A stretch of DNA of 64,000 nucleotides from Saprospiraceae bacterium (GTDB lineage: Bacteria; Bacteroidota; Bacteroidia; Chitinophagales; Saprospiraceae), in assembly GCA_016710265.1 (NCBI GenBank), contig JADJJL010000001.1:186001-250000 (forward strand). The letters run 5' to 3'. The notes beneath the pieces are model-generated. The model had not been told where the DNA came from and did not search any database. It saw nothing but the letters and a program-made list of their open reading frames with translations. Made by a program: the position numbers and the translations under genes. Of this stretch, positions 8,078-17,295 are shown one piece after another. The first letter of the stretch is position 1, and each line of letters starts with the position of its first letter.

Positions 8078-9070
8078 TTAAAATTTGACGGGCTTTTTCT
8101 TGTCTTCTGTATTTAATTCGATGACCTCCGGTTCAATTTGTTCGATGCCACCTATCAATGCCAATTCTGATTCTGCAGCCAAATAGGGCAACTGATTCCA
8201 ATACTTAGTGGACATCATTTTTTTAAAAACATCCGTTGCTTTTTCTTGATTTTTAGCCAGGAGATATTTCACTCCCACGGCATAGGCTTTAATCAACCAA
8301 TCTTCTGCCTCGGCAGATGTGGTTGGCATTGTATTGATATCTACCAACTCTGATTCTGATTTTTCTCCTTTATAAAAAAGCATTGCATCCAAATATGCTT
8401 GCGAACTCTTAGAAATCTGCATTCCCGGAGTAACATTGCTTAAAATATTTTTAATATCGTCTGTTCTTCCTGAGCGATGATAACATTCATATTGCCAATA
8501 ATAGCTTCTAATCCAAAGATCAGAATTGGTTGAAAAATCGCCACATACTTCAAACATTTTATCAGCGCTGGAAAAATCCTTGCTGGCTTGAAATGCCAAA
8601 CCCATTAATAAATAATTGCGAAATTGTAAGGACATTCCTGCCAACGAATCTCTCCCTGTCATCCCAGATATTCCTTCGGCTGAAGTTGATTTTTCCATAT
8701 TCTGACCGGCTTTCCAAAATTGATCAATAGCCGATCTCAATTGTCTTCCCAAGAGCATTGCTTCACCTGAGTAAACATAAAAGTCAGGGACTTGGGGGAA
8801 TTTTGCAGAACCCTTTCCAAAAATTTGAATGGCATTTTCGACATTGCCATTTGTTAAATAAGCTCTGCCATACACTAAATATCCCTTTGGTTCCTCCAAT
8901 TTGCCCAAATAAGCAGTTCTAGCCGTTTCTATCACTGATTGTCGCATACTTACCACTGAATCGGGATCTGGCCATTCATTCAATTTATCCCCAAATAGAT
9001 TCACTGACAAAGCCACTCCATCTTTTGGATCCGGGGCCACATCCATTGTCTCTGAATTTTTTAGGATCAT
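8078..9070 (-). CDS. TPR-repeat protein, probable lipoprotein with a frameshifted leader
   Basis: 330 aa as an open frame, with helical tetratricopeptide-like repeats (for example about residues 58-135: GRAYLTNGNVENAIQIFGKG, YVYSGEAMLLGRQLRSAIDQ) and repeated Tyr/Leu/Ala pairs. No start with a leader exists in this frame. However, a minus-strand ATG at 9128 opens a lipoprotein signal peptide (FFWMSSILFSCKNDP) in another frame, and removing one T from the T6 run at 9057-9062 joins it directly to this frame (SCKNDPKNSETMD). The real protein is therefore probably a lipoprotein encoded by 8078-9128. The break is either a sequencing indel or a true frameshift. Confidence 0.75.
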   Translation of the reverse strand: MILKNSETMDVAPDPKDGVALSVNLFGDKLNEWPDPDSVVSMRQSVIETARTAYLGKLEEPKGYLVYGRAYLTNGNVENAIQIFGKGSAKFPQVPDFYVYSGEAMLLGRQLRSAIDQFWKAGQNMEKSTSAEGISGMTGRDSLAGMSLQFRNYLLMGLAFQASKDFSSADKMFEVCGDFSTNSDLWIRSYYWQYECYHRSGRTDDIKNILSNVTPGMQISKSSQAYLDAMLFYKGEKSESELVDINTMPTTSAEAEDWLIKAYAVGVKYLLAKNQEKATDVFKKMMSTKYWNQLPYLAAESELALIGGIEQIEPEVIELNTEDKKKPVKF

Positions 9071-9333
9071 TTTTACAAGAGAAAAGAATGCTACTCATCC
9101 AGAAAAAACAATATATTTGATATTTCATTTTCATGATAGATTTTATTGATTGTTTGTAATCTACAAAGTTCAACAAAATAACTATACTCATAACAAAGCA
9201 TTTACCAATTAACAATATTTTAAATATGACTTGCCATTTTATTGTATTTTATGGGTCAAATCAGCAAAAAATCTTACATGCTTGTATGACAACTGATCAA
9301 CTTTTCTCATTTTAATTTCTGAGTAATTACAAA

Positions 9334-10023
9334 ATGACTCAAATCCTTCATACTTCGAAAATCATTTTTCTTTCGATGTTTCTTTTACTAGAATCATGTG
9401 AAGAAAAAACCGATTTGAATTCAAATTGCGAAAATTTAATATTGTTGGAAAACCTCAGACCAGGATCAGCATCTGAAAGTTGGCTTCCTTCTCCCCAACA
9501 AACTTTTGTTCAATATCAATCGTCTGGTAAAGTTGGGACCATCCAGTATGAGGGCGTCATCGACAGAGAATATCAATATTCTCAGACAGACCTCATCCAA
9601 TGCAAGGAGGATAGCTCCAAAATACAATCTGTAAAATATGATGTGTATTCCTATCAAATAAAAGGAAAACTTGAGTCTGATATTTTAAAAGGAAAGCTCA
9701 TTTTTCAGCTTCATGTTTTGAATGATAGAAAAAAACCTTTGGAAAACAATCGATTGGAATATTTGGAAATTAAATTTGAAAATAGCTTTGATTCTACACA
9801 CATCCAAAATCATTTGCTCGTCAGCATTCCAACGCTTAATAAAGATTATCCCTTCCAGGTAGAATCTCCTCCTTTCTTCCCATCCATCAATATTGGTCAT
9901 CGAAATTTTGAAAATGTATATTACAATTTAATTCCAGAATTGGATTCCCTTGAATTTTATTACTCGAAAACACAAAAAATTGTCGCTTTCAAAAATAAAC
10001 ACGGAACTTATACTTTGTTATAA
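9334..10023 (+). CDS. Predicted lipoprotein of unknown function
   Basis: 229 aa. The leader MTQILHTSKIIFLSMFLLLESC ends in a lipobox-like LLES-C, so lipid anchoring at about Cys22 is expected. The mature part is Asn/Ser/Glu-rich and predicted mostly beta-strand, with no motif recognised. It is a single gene between two gaps of about 200 and 100 bases and is divergent from the TPR gene. Confidence 0.6.
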   Translation: MTQILHTSKIIFLSMFLLLESCEEKTDLNSNCENLILLENLRPGSASESWLPSPQQTFVQYQSSGKVGTIQYEGVIDREYQYSQTDLIQCKEDSSKIQSVKYDVYSYQIKGKLESDILKGKLIFQLHVLNDRKKPLENNRLEYLEIKFENSFDSTHIQNHLLVSIPTLNKDYPFQVESPPFFPSINIGHRNFENVYYNLIPELDSLEFYYSKTQKIVAFKNKHGTYTLL

Positions 10024-10128
10024 ATATCTTTAAATTAGGCGCCCTTAACACTTGCTTAAAAAACTAATTGGAGATCTGTTAACCCAAAACAGGGTATTGA
10101 TTGTTCATTTAAATAATAAATTAGCAAT

Positions 10129-11406
10129 ATGCCCTTAAATATTCCAGACAGTGATGCCACTAGAGTGGTTATTATTGGTGCAGGATTTGGTGGATTTCGA
10201 CTTGCCCAAAAACTTGCCAGCCAAAAAATGCAAATTGTATTGATTGATAAAAATAACTATCATCAATTCCAACCATTGCTTTATCAAGTCGCTATGGCTG
10301 GTCTTGAACCCAGCTCCATTAGTTTTCCTTTGAGGAAAAGTTTTCAATCCAAAGCAAATCTATTTGTAAGAGTTGCGGAAGTCAATTCGGTTGATTTAGA
10401 AAATAAAAAAATAGAGACAGAACAAGGCAACATATACTTTGACAAACTAGTGATTGCCACTGGTGCCAAAACCAATTTTTTCAATAATGCGGAATTTGAA
10501 GAAAATACAATTCCCATGAAGTCTGTTTCAGAGTCTCTTTATTTGAGGAATAAAATTTTTGAAGATTTAGAATCTGCCATTACCTCAAATTCAGCAGCAG
10601 AAATTTCTAAATTCATGGATATCGTCATTGTAGGAGGAGGTCCAACAGGTGTGGAATTGGCAGGAGCTTTGGCCGAAATGAAGATGCATATTCTTCATAA
10701 AGATTATCCGGATCTGAATTCTAAAAACATGAACATTTATTTGATTGAAGGAAAAGACCGGCTTCTTGCAGGAATGTCTGAGCAGTCATCAGAAAAAACA
10801 AAAGTAGCACTTGAGAAATTGGGAGTAAAACTCCTTTTGAATGCGCGGGTTCAAAATATTCAATCCGGCCGTGTGATCTTGTCAGATGGTCAAATACTTA
10901 AAACTGGTAAAGTAATTTGGGCTGCAGGTGTAACGGGTGCCATCGTACATGGAATATCACAAGAATATATTAGCCGGGATGGAAGATTATTAACGGATGA
11001 TTATTGCAGAATCAAAGGCCATTCGGATGTTTTTGCAATAGGCGATGTCGCAAGAATGGAAACCACAGAATATCCTAACGGACATCCACAAATGGCCCCT
11101 GCTGCAATGCAGCAAGCGAGTTGGTTGGGTAAATATTTAATGGGGAAAACACAAAAACCCTTTAAGTTTACAGACAAGGGCCAAATGGCTACCATTGGAA
11201 GAAATAAAGCTGTAGCAGAATTTGCAGGTTTAAAATTGTCTGGTTTTATGGCTTGGTTGATTTGGTTAATGGTGCATATCTATTACCTCATTGGAGTAAA
11301 AAACAAACTTTTTGTATTGCTCAACTGGATTTGGTCTTACCTTTTTTATGATCAAAACCTCAGATTAATCATCAGACCCAAATTTCAAGGCAATACGATA
11401 AAGTAA
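10129..11406 (+). CDS. ndh: NADH dehydrogenase, type II (FAD-dependent NAD(P)H:quinone oxidoreductase)
   Basis: 425 aa. The FAD-binding Rossmann motif is VVIIGAGFGGFRLA (about residues 13-26), with DKNNYHQFQPLLYQVA typical of NDH-2, a second dinucleotide (NADH) fold at IVIVGGGPTGVELAGALAE (about 164-182), and a late FAD motif DVFAIGDVA. The C-terminus carries a hydrophobic stretch (about 370-400) that anchors the enzyme on the cytoplasmic side of the membrane. It passes electrons from NADH to the quinone pool without pumping protons. It is monocistronic, 49 bases from the next start. Confidence 0.93.
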   Translation: MPLNIPDSDATRVVIIGAGFGGFRLAQKLASQKMQIVLIDKNNYHQFQPLLYQVAMAGLEPSSISFPLRKSFQSKANLFVRVAEVNSVDLENKKIETEQGNIYFDKLVIATGAKTNFFNNAEFEENTIPMKSVSESLYLRNKIFEDLESAITSNSAAEISKFMDIVIVGGGPTGVELAGALAEMKMHILHKDYPDLNSKNMNIYLIEGKDRLLAGMSEQSSEKTKVALEKLGVKLLLNARVQNIQSGRVILSDGQILKTGKVIWAAGVTGAIVHGISQEYISRDGRLLTDDYCRIKGHSDVFAIGDVARMETTEYPNGHPQMAPAAMQQASWLGKYLMGKTQKPFKFTDKGQMATIGRNKAVAEFAGLKLSGFMAWLIWLMVHIYYLIGVKNKLFVLLNWIWSYLFYDQNLRLIIRPKFQGNTIK

Positions 11407-11431
11407 ATATTCATAAGGAAAAGGAGTTTTG

Positions 11432-11439
11432 TATATTTG
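11432..11439 (+). promoter_or_regulatory. Candidate -7 promoter element (TATATTTG)
   Basis: TATATTTG matches the Bacteroidota -7 consensus TAnnTTTG and lies 16 bases before the ATG at 11456. No ideal -33 TTTG was found upstream, so this is a suggestion only. Confidence 0.4.
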
Positions 11440-11455
11440 TGTAAAATCTACCATC

Positions 11456-11965
11456 ATGAATAAAACATGCTTTATTCTTTTATACCTGTTGATTGGCTTA
11501 TTTACAATGTCAATAAAGGCGCAACAAACAGGATCAGACAGTGCATTTGTTTTGATGGATACCATCATTACCTACGATTCGGAAACCATGACCGAAGAAA
11601 TCAAGGTGGTCAAAAATTTAGTGTATTATCAAGTAGACACCATTCCTATTTTCCGCTTGTGCGAATTAGATCCAAAGCCTTTAGAGTGTAGTAAAAAATA
11701 TTTATTGGATTGCATGTACAATTTCATTCAATATCCCGATACCGCCAAGAAAAGTAAAATACAAGGCGTGGTTTATGCTACTTTTATTGTGGACAAACAA
11801 GGTCAAAGAATTCTTCCAAAAATTACCCGGAGTTTAGGTTATGGTTGTGATGAAGAGGTTCTTCGATTTATCTCCGTGTTACCGCCTATGTTGCCTGCCA
11901 GAAGGCGCGGAGTCCCGGTCCATTATGAATATATTATGCCGGTTAAGTTTCAGTTGAAGAAATAA
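11456..11965 (+). CDS. Secreted TonB-C-like protein
   Basis: 169 aa from the ATG at 11456. A longer frame opens at 11429, but the later start gives a clean leader MNKTCFILLYLLIGLFTMSIKAQ and sits behind a -7 element. The C-terminal half resembles the TonB C-terminal domain: YPDTAKKSKIQGVVYATFIVDKQG, GYGCDEEVLRFISVLPPM, then VPVHYEYIMPVKF. It is a distant relative of the small TonB-C proteins at 3961, 4467 and 6262, and likewise has no spanning helix or proline spacer. Confidence 0.75.
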   Translation: MNKTCFILLYLLIGLFTMSIKAQQTGSDSAFVLMDTIITYDSETMTEEIKVVKNLVYYQVDTIPIFRLCELDPKPLECSKKYLLDCMYNFIQYPDTAKKSKIQGVVYATFIVDKQGQRILPKITRSLGYGCDEEVLRFISVLPPMLPARRRGVPVHYEYIMPVKFQLKK

Positions 11966-11967
11966 AT

Positions 11968-12165
11968 TTTGAGTTTTGAGTGTTAAGTTTTAAGTTGGAA
12001 GAAATTGGAGTTTTAAGTGTTGAGTTTTAAATTTTGAGTTTTAAGTTTTAAAAATATTTGATAACTTAAATCTAAGAACTTAAAACTAATAACTTATTCC
12101 CCAGTCCATTGACCATTAACCATTCCTCTAATTAACTAATTCTCTAATTTTCTAATTGACTAATT
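11968..12165. repeat. Low-complexity AAGTTTTAAGTT / CTAATT repeats between convergent genes
   Basis: Degenerate tandem copies of GAGTTTTAAGTT occupy 11970-12050, their rough inverse complement (AACTTAAAAC, ATAACTT) follows at 12060-12095, and a CTAATT-rich run occupies 12115-12165. The halves could fold into one long AT-rich hairpin. It lies between the convergent TonB-C-like and PhnA-domain genes and may act as a bidirectional terminator. Confidence 0.6.
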
Positions 12166-12170
12166 AAAAT

Positions 12171-12377
12171 TTAAACTTTCTTCAAAAACTCTGTCTTCAA
12201 CACAAACGCTCCTTTGTCGGTTTTACAATCGACCTCTGCAGGATCATCTGTAAGTCTAATGCGCACCTTACTGCCGCGTTTAAGTACAACGGAAGATCCC
12301 TTCACTTTCAAATCCTTGATCAGTGTGACAGAATCTCCATCGTTGAGCAAATTACCATTAGAATCCTTAACTTCCAT
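12171..12377 (-). CDS. PhnA-domain protein (YjdM C-terminal type)
   Basis: 68 aa, matching the C-terminal PhnA/YjdM domain: VKDSNGNLLNDGDSVTLIKD, LKVKGSSVVLKRGSKVR and a late VDCKTDKGAFVLKTEFLKK. Full YjdM proteins have an N-terminal zinc ribbon of about 40 residues that is absent here; short forms are common in this phylum. Despite the historical link to alkylphosphonate genes, its function is not known. Confidence 0.85.
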   Translation of the reverse strand: MEVKDSNGNLLNDGDSVTLIKDLKVKGSSVVLKRGSKVRIRLTDDPAEVDCKTDKGAFVLKTEFLKKV

Positions 12378-12407
12378 TTTATATAAATTGATGTTTTAAA
12401 AATAAAT

Positions 12408-13007
12408 TTATGAAGCAGTTTTAATCCAAAGTTTAAGCTTCTGGTCAAAATCAGAACATTGCAATTGGTAGCAAGCAGGAATTTCTCTTTGATGGCTAAA
12501 ATAAGTTACCACTTTTGTTCCATCAGGCATTCCATTGAGTTGCTCACGCACATAATCTGAATACTGTTTGTACAATTCACGATTGAGCATGACGGTGTCA
12601 TCCATTCGTTCATCCACGGATAAATTTTCATGAAAAGAATTGAAGAAATAAAAAGCGTCATAATCCTTAAAAGCAATATCCATGACATTGGCATGGATCA
12701 TGTCCACATTAGAAATTCTAAAACGCTCGCAAACTTCTTTTCCAATGGTACAAAGTTCAATCCTTTGTTCGACCCCATAAAATACGGCGGTGGAAACAGA
12801 AGCCCCGATGGTACAAAACTTACCTGCTCCTGCACCGATGTCCAAAATTTTTGAAATACCCGGTTCCGATAGCCATCCAACAGCCACTTTGCTCACTTCA
12901 AGGGGTGAAAAATCGGTCAAGGCCAGTTCGCGAATCCAATGCGGATAGATTTTATTAAATTCTGTATCTGAGATATTCTTGTCTGACTGAATGAGTTTGA
13001 AGAGCAT
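12408..13007 (-). CDS. Class I SAM-dependent methyltransferase
   Basis: 199 aa. Motif I ILDIGAGAGKFCTIGA (about residues 56-71) binds S-adenosylmethionine, an acidic residue follows at the end of strand 2 (YGVEQR), and YDAFYFFNSFHEN fits motif IV. The substrate cannot be told from sequence. It lies 30 bases upstream of the PhnA gene on the same strand, so both may be one transcript. Confidence 0.85.
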   Translation of the reverse strand: MLFKLIQSDKNISDTEFNKIYPHWIRELALTDFSPLEVSKVAVGWLSEPGISKILDIGAGAGKFCTIGASVSTAVFYGVEQRIELCTIGKEVCERFRISNVDMIHANVMDIAFKDYDAFYFFNSFHENLSVDERMDDTVMLNRELYKQYSDYVREQLNGMPDGTKVVTYFSHQREIPACYQLQCSDFDQKLKLWIKTAS

Positions 13008-13081
13008 TGATATTAGGTTAGGATGTAAACTGCGTATGGATCATCAAAGTGAATGCAAAATTAGTCAAAATTCAGGATGGG

Positions 13082-13111
13082 TTTGGGATAAATGAGAAAA
13101 TACTATATTTG
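13082..13111 (+). promoter_or_regulatory. Candidate promoter, TTTG-N18-TATATTTG
   Basis: TTTG at 13082-13085 and TATATTTG at 13104-13111, 18 bases apart, fit the Bacteroidota sigma-A promoter well. It points right, but no credible gene starts within the next 200 bases; the next coding trace is the recombinase remnant at 13351. It may be the surviving promoter of a lost gene. Confidence 0.5.
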
Positions 13112-13350
13112 TTCAGCTTTTTAAGAGAGAAGAAAACTTTATTATGTACTGCTCTTAAATCTTCGTAAACAATTGTTCATCAGTCAATTACACCCAAGTA
13201 TCCAAAGACTGACGACGGCAGAGCCATTTAATTTTTTTTCATTTTCGCCTTCAAAACTTAGCTTAAGACAGCAGTCATCTGTCCTATTTGTAGAAAATCT
13301 GAATAAGCAAAAAGAAAAAAAATTATATTTGTCCTTGAAAACCTACAACT
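13112..13350. other. Gene-free stretch with a shared leader repeat at its right end
   Basis: No convincing ORF. The right part (about 13300-13350) matches a leader sequence found also at 28215-28270 and 60265-60315, with a TATATTTG element (13324-13331) and the words CCTTGAAAACCTACAA. Short frames here have no coding character. Confidence 0.5.
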
Positions 13351-13515
13351 ATGAGAAAACACCGGATACAACTAGACCAATTGAAAGAACGGAGTACTGC
13401 CAATTTTAAAGCAAATGAACTATTGGGTCAGGACAGCTGTAGTACGACTGAGATACATACGCATGTATCTACCCGAAGCTTTCAAAATATAGTCTCAGCA
13501 TTTGATTCTTTGTAA
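13351..13515 (+). pseudogene. Mini-ORF holding the C-terminal end of a tyrosine recombinase (copy 1)
   Basis: An ATG at 13351 opens 54 codons. The first 20 residues (MRKHRIQLDQLKERSTANFK) are not recombinase-like. The rest, ANELLGQDSCSTTEIHTHVS and SFQNIVSAFDSL, is the typical last segment of Bacteroidota XerC/XerD-type integrases (usual form: LLGH-SS-TTEIYTHVS, IKSPFDSL). The catalytic Tyr is replaced by His (EIHTHV). A second copy with the same join is at 28263-28437, so the deletion happened before the copies separated. Confidence 0.7.
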
Positions 13516-13674
13516 ATATAATTAAAACAAGATGTGTATAAATATTGCGAAACTTTATAGCGCCTATCCACTCAAAATGGGTAGATAAGCGCTATTTAGT
13601 AGCGTTTATAAGTAAGTTACCGGTCATTCAAAAAGACAGCAACACGACATAATAGAACAAATAGACATTGACAT

Positions 13675-15093
13675 ATGGACATACTACAACAAATAATACA
13701 ACTGGTAACCATACTTTTTTTACTGAGTATGGTATGCGAGAGAATTGCCGACTTTCTCAAACATTATTTATCAAACAGCCATATATTTCAAATACAAAAA
13801 GACTTCTTTAAAGTCGGGGACACTTTGACAAAATCCCCTAAAGACGATGCCAAAGAACAAGCAAGAATATTTAGAATCCTTAAAATAAATGTTTGGAGTG
13901 GAATTCTACTTGCCGCTATTTTGAAAGCTGACTTGATTAAAATCTTTAACAATATTAACGAACCAGGCAAGACTTTAGGGTGGAACAATATTTCAGAATA
14001 TGGAGTACTTGATTCTATCTTATTACCTTTTGGAATAATTCTCACAGGTTGTTTTATTAGTTTTGGCTCAAAGTTTTGGCACGACTTGCTGGACATTCTC
14101 TACCAAATAAAAAACACCAAACGTGTTTTAGCAGACCCTGAAACTTACAAAGTTGACAACATAAAAACTTTACAAAAGCTATTCGACACCTATCAATCTG
14201 ATTTTATAAAAGCAGCATACCTTGAAGCAAAGACAAAATTCATGGCTATTGAAAGTGTAAAAGCAATTGGTATTAAAAGCAACGAATTAGGTTATTATTT
14301 TGAAATAACTGTTAACCGAAATGAACCTACTATTGACCAATTTTACCAATATTTGCTGGATGATGGGACACCTCAAAACATTCCAATAAAATTAGTTGTG
14401 ATTGCCGAAAATGATAAAATTTTTGCACACAGTGTTGACCTTTCAGGAATGGTATTCGATATTACTCAACCTGATAAATGGGGAACGCTGGGCGTAATTG
14501 TAAAACCAACAGACAATGCCTCTAATAAAAGATACTTGCTTACTTGTTGTCATAATCTTGTAAATCCAATTAGAAAAATTTACGAAAATGATTCAGATAA
14601 AATCAAGACAGGTACAATAGATGCAGCCACTACAAAAGAAATTGGAATTGTTTTTAAAGCGGACAGAGACCATGAAATGGATGCTGCATTAGTTGAAATT
14701 GACATTCTGGATAAAAGAATAATTAATTCCGTTCCGCAAATGGGTAACCCTCAAAAATCAAGACAATTGTTTAATAGAGATGCAGGTAATGTTACGGCAT
14801 TTATTTATGGTGCTAAATCAGGTGTGGAAAGTCAATCTATCTCAAAAGGAATAGTAACAAGTATATATAATTCGATAAAAGTAGAGTATGATGATAATCC
14901 TGAATTTGTTTTAATTAATACTATCGCAATCTCAAATAATGGCAGAGCAATCTCGCAAGGAGGAGATTCAGGGGCTTGTGTTCTTGATAGAGATAATAAT
15001 GTCATTGGCTTAGTTGTAGCAGGAAACTCACAAGTAACTTACGCTTTACCAATTACCACTCTTTTAACTAAACTTAATGTTCAACTAATTTAA
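13675..15093 (+). CDS. Membrane-anchored trypsin-like serine peptidase
   Basis: 472 aa. Membrane segments lie near residues 5-22, 70-88 and 111-131, followed by a cytoplasmic or periplasmic linker (140-260) and a chymotrypsin-fold peptidase domain (about 268-465). The catalytic triad is visible: His293 in LLTCCHNLVN, Asp336 in MDAALVEIDI and Ser432 in SQGGDSGACV. The start follows a region with a recombinase remnant. It is 12 bases upstream of a large outer-membrane-type gene and probably heads a three-gene operon (13675-18026). The target is unknown. Such peptidase-membrane fusions also occur in conflict systems, which is only a possibility here. Confidence 0.8.
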   Translation: MDILQQIIQLVTILFLLSMVCERIADFLKHYLSNSHIFQIQKDFFKVGDTLTKSPKDDAKEQARIFRILKINVWSGILLAAILKADLIKIFNNINEPGKTLGWNNISEYGVLDSILLPFGIILTGCFISFGSKFWHDLLDILYQIKNTKRVLADPETYKVDNIKTLQKLFDTYQSDFIKAAYLEAKTKFMAIESVKAIGIKSNELGYYFEITVNRNEPTIDQFYQYLLDDGTPQNIPIKLVVIAENDKIFAHSVDLSGMVFDITQPDKWGTLGVIVKPTDNASNKRYLLTCCHNLVNPIRKIYENDSDKIKTGTIDAATTKEIGIVFKADRDHEMDAALVEIDILDKRIINSVPQMGNPQKSRQLFNRDAGNVTAFIYGAKSGVESQSISKGIVTSIYNSIKVEYDDNPEFVLINTIAISNNGRAISQGGDSGACVLDRDNNVIGLVVAGNSQVTYALPITTLLTKLNVQLI

Positions 15094-15105
15094 AAAGCAA
15101 AATAA

Positions 15106-17295
15106 ATGAAATATTTACAATTTACAATCGCACTCGTTTTCTTTTGGACACACTCGTTTTCACAACAAATTACAATTGACCAATTTGAAAATTTCCCTAT
15201 TGAAAGCTTTGACCGAGTTGATGGAATTACAAAAGTGATTTCAGCCAAATCAGTCAAGGATGGTTTTAATATTCAGGTAATAAATCAATCAGGAATCGAA
15301 TTGATTAAAGTAAAAAATTCATTTAATAACTTTTTACCAGTCACAAATGTCAAAGATACAACTAACGCAAAATTGTATACTATTATCAACCCCAAGCTTG
15401 AGGATGATGGTAATACACTACTTATAAAACTTATTAAAAATGGCCAAGAAAGAACACTGACATTAAAAATACAACCTTCTCAAGATGGAGGCAATTCGGC
15501 ATCCAGTTCTTCCAATCCAACTAATTCTCAAACTGATTGCAACCCTGTAAAAAACTATTACAATAACTTTGGAGAAGAATCAAAATATTATAACAAGCAA
15601 AAAATAGTTTATGTCTATGATTTCAATAAAGACCCATCAAAAAGAGAATTTTATAAAATTACCTTAGACCATGATACTTTAAAACGGGAATTGGTAAACT
15701 TTAATAAAGAAACACTCACTTCAGGAAAAAATGTAAAGTTCAAAATATATAACATTAACAAGTTCATGTATGATGTTTCAATAGCTGATAGTGTTATTCA
15801 TTTTGATAGTGAGCCATCAGCATTGTTTACTCGCTTTTTTTTAGGAGACAGCACTTTACTCGGCAATCTTATGGGTCAAATTTCGGATCCTACCAAATTA
15901 CAAAGCAATGATAAAACAGAGAAATTATTGAATGAGATTGTAGCGTTTATTAATAAATACAATGGTTTAAGAAGCACAGCACTTGATGCACTTAATCCAT
16001 GTCATCAATTTACTTGCTGTAATAACCTTAATTATTCTGAGTTTTTAAACACTCTTGCAAAAATTAAAGCAGAAACTGAGAATGTAAAGCGAAAATTGAA
16101 TGCGGCAAAGAATGATGTAAGCAAGAGTGACTGCAACAAACAAATTAAACTGAAAACTCAGGCAGAGAGTAGTATTAAAAATCTCAATTTTGCTATTTCT
16201 AAATTGGATATTCGAATTCAAGAGTTAATATTAATAAATACTTCATTAGCTAACAATGTCGAAAGAATTAGAGGTGAAGTTAAGGAAATTGAATCTCAAG
16301 TTTTTTTCTCAAAAGGAGCAGACAGCTTAACAAAACGAGCCCAGTTATTGAGATTAGAAACTGAGTTAACTTCAAGAAATAGCGAATTAGCATCAAGTCG
16401 TCTTGAACTTACGAAGTTTCAAAAAGACAGAGATAGCATTGATTTGAAGGCTTTTGAAATATTGACTTCCATTGATTCAATAAAATATACTATAAGCCAG
16501 CTATGTAAAGATGGAAATAACACTGACATTCAGGATATGATTGACGCATTAGAAGCAAGCGATTATTTGATTAAAAACTTACCAAGTGAGGACGATCTTA
16601 AAAAGTTAATTGTATTTATAAATAATATGGTAGTGCAAAATAATTCCTTTACAAGCGATTATATTTCTTTAAATGGCAATATGCTTGACCTCACTATAAA
16701 CATAGATTCCAAAGACAGTATCTTTAAATACTTTTCTATTCCCGAGTATAAAAACGACCCTTTACAAATTCAGATACCTATTCTTGGAAAAACTTTTGTG
16801 AGTTTTAGTTCAGGTTCTTTTATAGCACTTGGAAAGCATTTGCAAAACAAAACGTATTCATGGCAGGGAACAGTTGGAAACAATAATACAGTTTCTGACT
16901 CAAATTATACACTTGTTGAAAGCGGATACACTTTGCCACCAATGGGCTTTTGTGCATTGGGCAATCTTGAATGGAAGGTAAGCCGTTCTTTTGGATTGGG
17001 TGGTTCAGCAGGAGTTGGACTTTCAATAGAAAAATCACCAAGAATGGCATATTTGGGAGGAGTTTCACTATTCTTTGGAGACTTACGACAGTTTACAATT
17101 ACAGGTGGTTTTGTTGGTCTGCAAGTCAACAAACTAACTAACAATTTTAAGACTGTTTCAGACAATCAAGTAATCTACACATCAAAACCTAATATTGAAT
17201 ATTATAAGGAGTTTAAAGTCGGTGGTTTTATATCATTGACTTACACCCCATTTAAAGTTTATAAAACTAAAACCGTTAAAAGCAAAAACAAATGA
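15106..17295 (+). CDS. Exported coiled-coil protein with a C-terminal barrel-like domain
   Basis: 729 aa. A signal peptide (MKYLQFTIALVFFWTHSFSQ) leads to a beta-rich N-terminal part, a Ser/Asn-rich linker near 135-150, and a long heptad-rich coiled coil (about 320-470, with many Lys/Glu/Asn and SLTKRAQLLRLETELTSRN-type repeats). The last 150 residues have alternating aromatic/Gly strands (FGLGGSAGVGLSIE, LGGVSLFFGDLRQFTITGGFVG) as in outer-membrane barrels. It overlaps the next gene by 4 bases. No family name can be given. Confidence 0.72.
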   Translation: MKYLQFTIALVFFWTHSFSQQITIDQFENFPIESFDRVDGITKVISAKSVKDGFNIQVINQSGIELIKVKNSFNNFLPVTNVKDTTNAKLYTIINPKLEDDGNTLLIKLIKNGQERTLTLKIQPSQDGGNSASSSSNPTNSQTDCNPVKNYYNNFGEESKYYNKQKIVYVYDFNKDPSKREFYKITLDHDTLKRELVNFNKETLTSGKNVKFKIYNINKFMYDVSIADSVIHFDSEPSALFTRFFLGDSTLLGNLMGQISDPTKLQSNDKTEKLLNEIVAFINKYNGLRSTALDALNPCHQFTCCNNLNYSEFLNTLAKIKAETENVKRKLNAAKNDVSKSDCNKQIKLKTQAESSIKNLNFAISKLDIRIQELILINTSLANNVERIRGEVKEIESQVFFSKGADSLTKRAQLLRLETELTSRNSELASSRLELTKFQKDRDSIDLKAFEILTSIDSIKYTISQLCKDGNNTDIQDMIDALEASDYLIKNLPSEDDLKKLIVFINNMVVQNNSFTSDYISLNGNMLDLTINIDSKDSIFKYFSIPEYKNDPLQIQIPILGKTFVSFSSGSFIALGKHLQNKTYSWQGTVGNNNTVSDSNYTLVESGYTLPPMGFCALGNLEWKVSRSFGLGGSAGVGLSIEKSPRMAYLGGVSLFFGDLRQFTITGGFVGLQVNKLTNNFKTVSDNQVIYTSKPNIEYYKEFKVGGFISLTYTPFKVYKTKTVKSKNK

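Noticed and set aside
13173..13409. 78-codon plus-strand ORF
   Set aside because: Low-complexity Ser/Phe/Lys translation, overlaps the leader repeat and the recombinase mini-ORF, no start signal.
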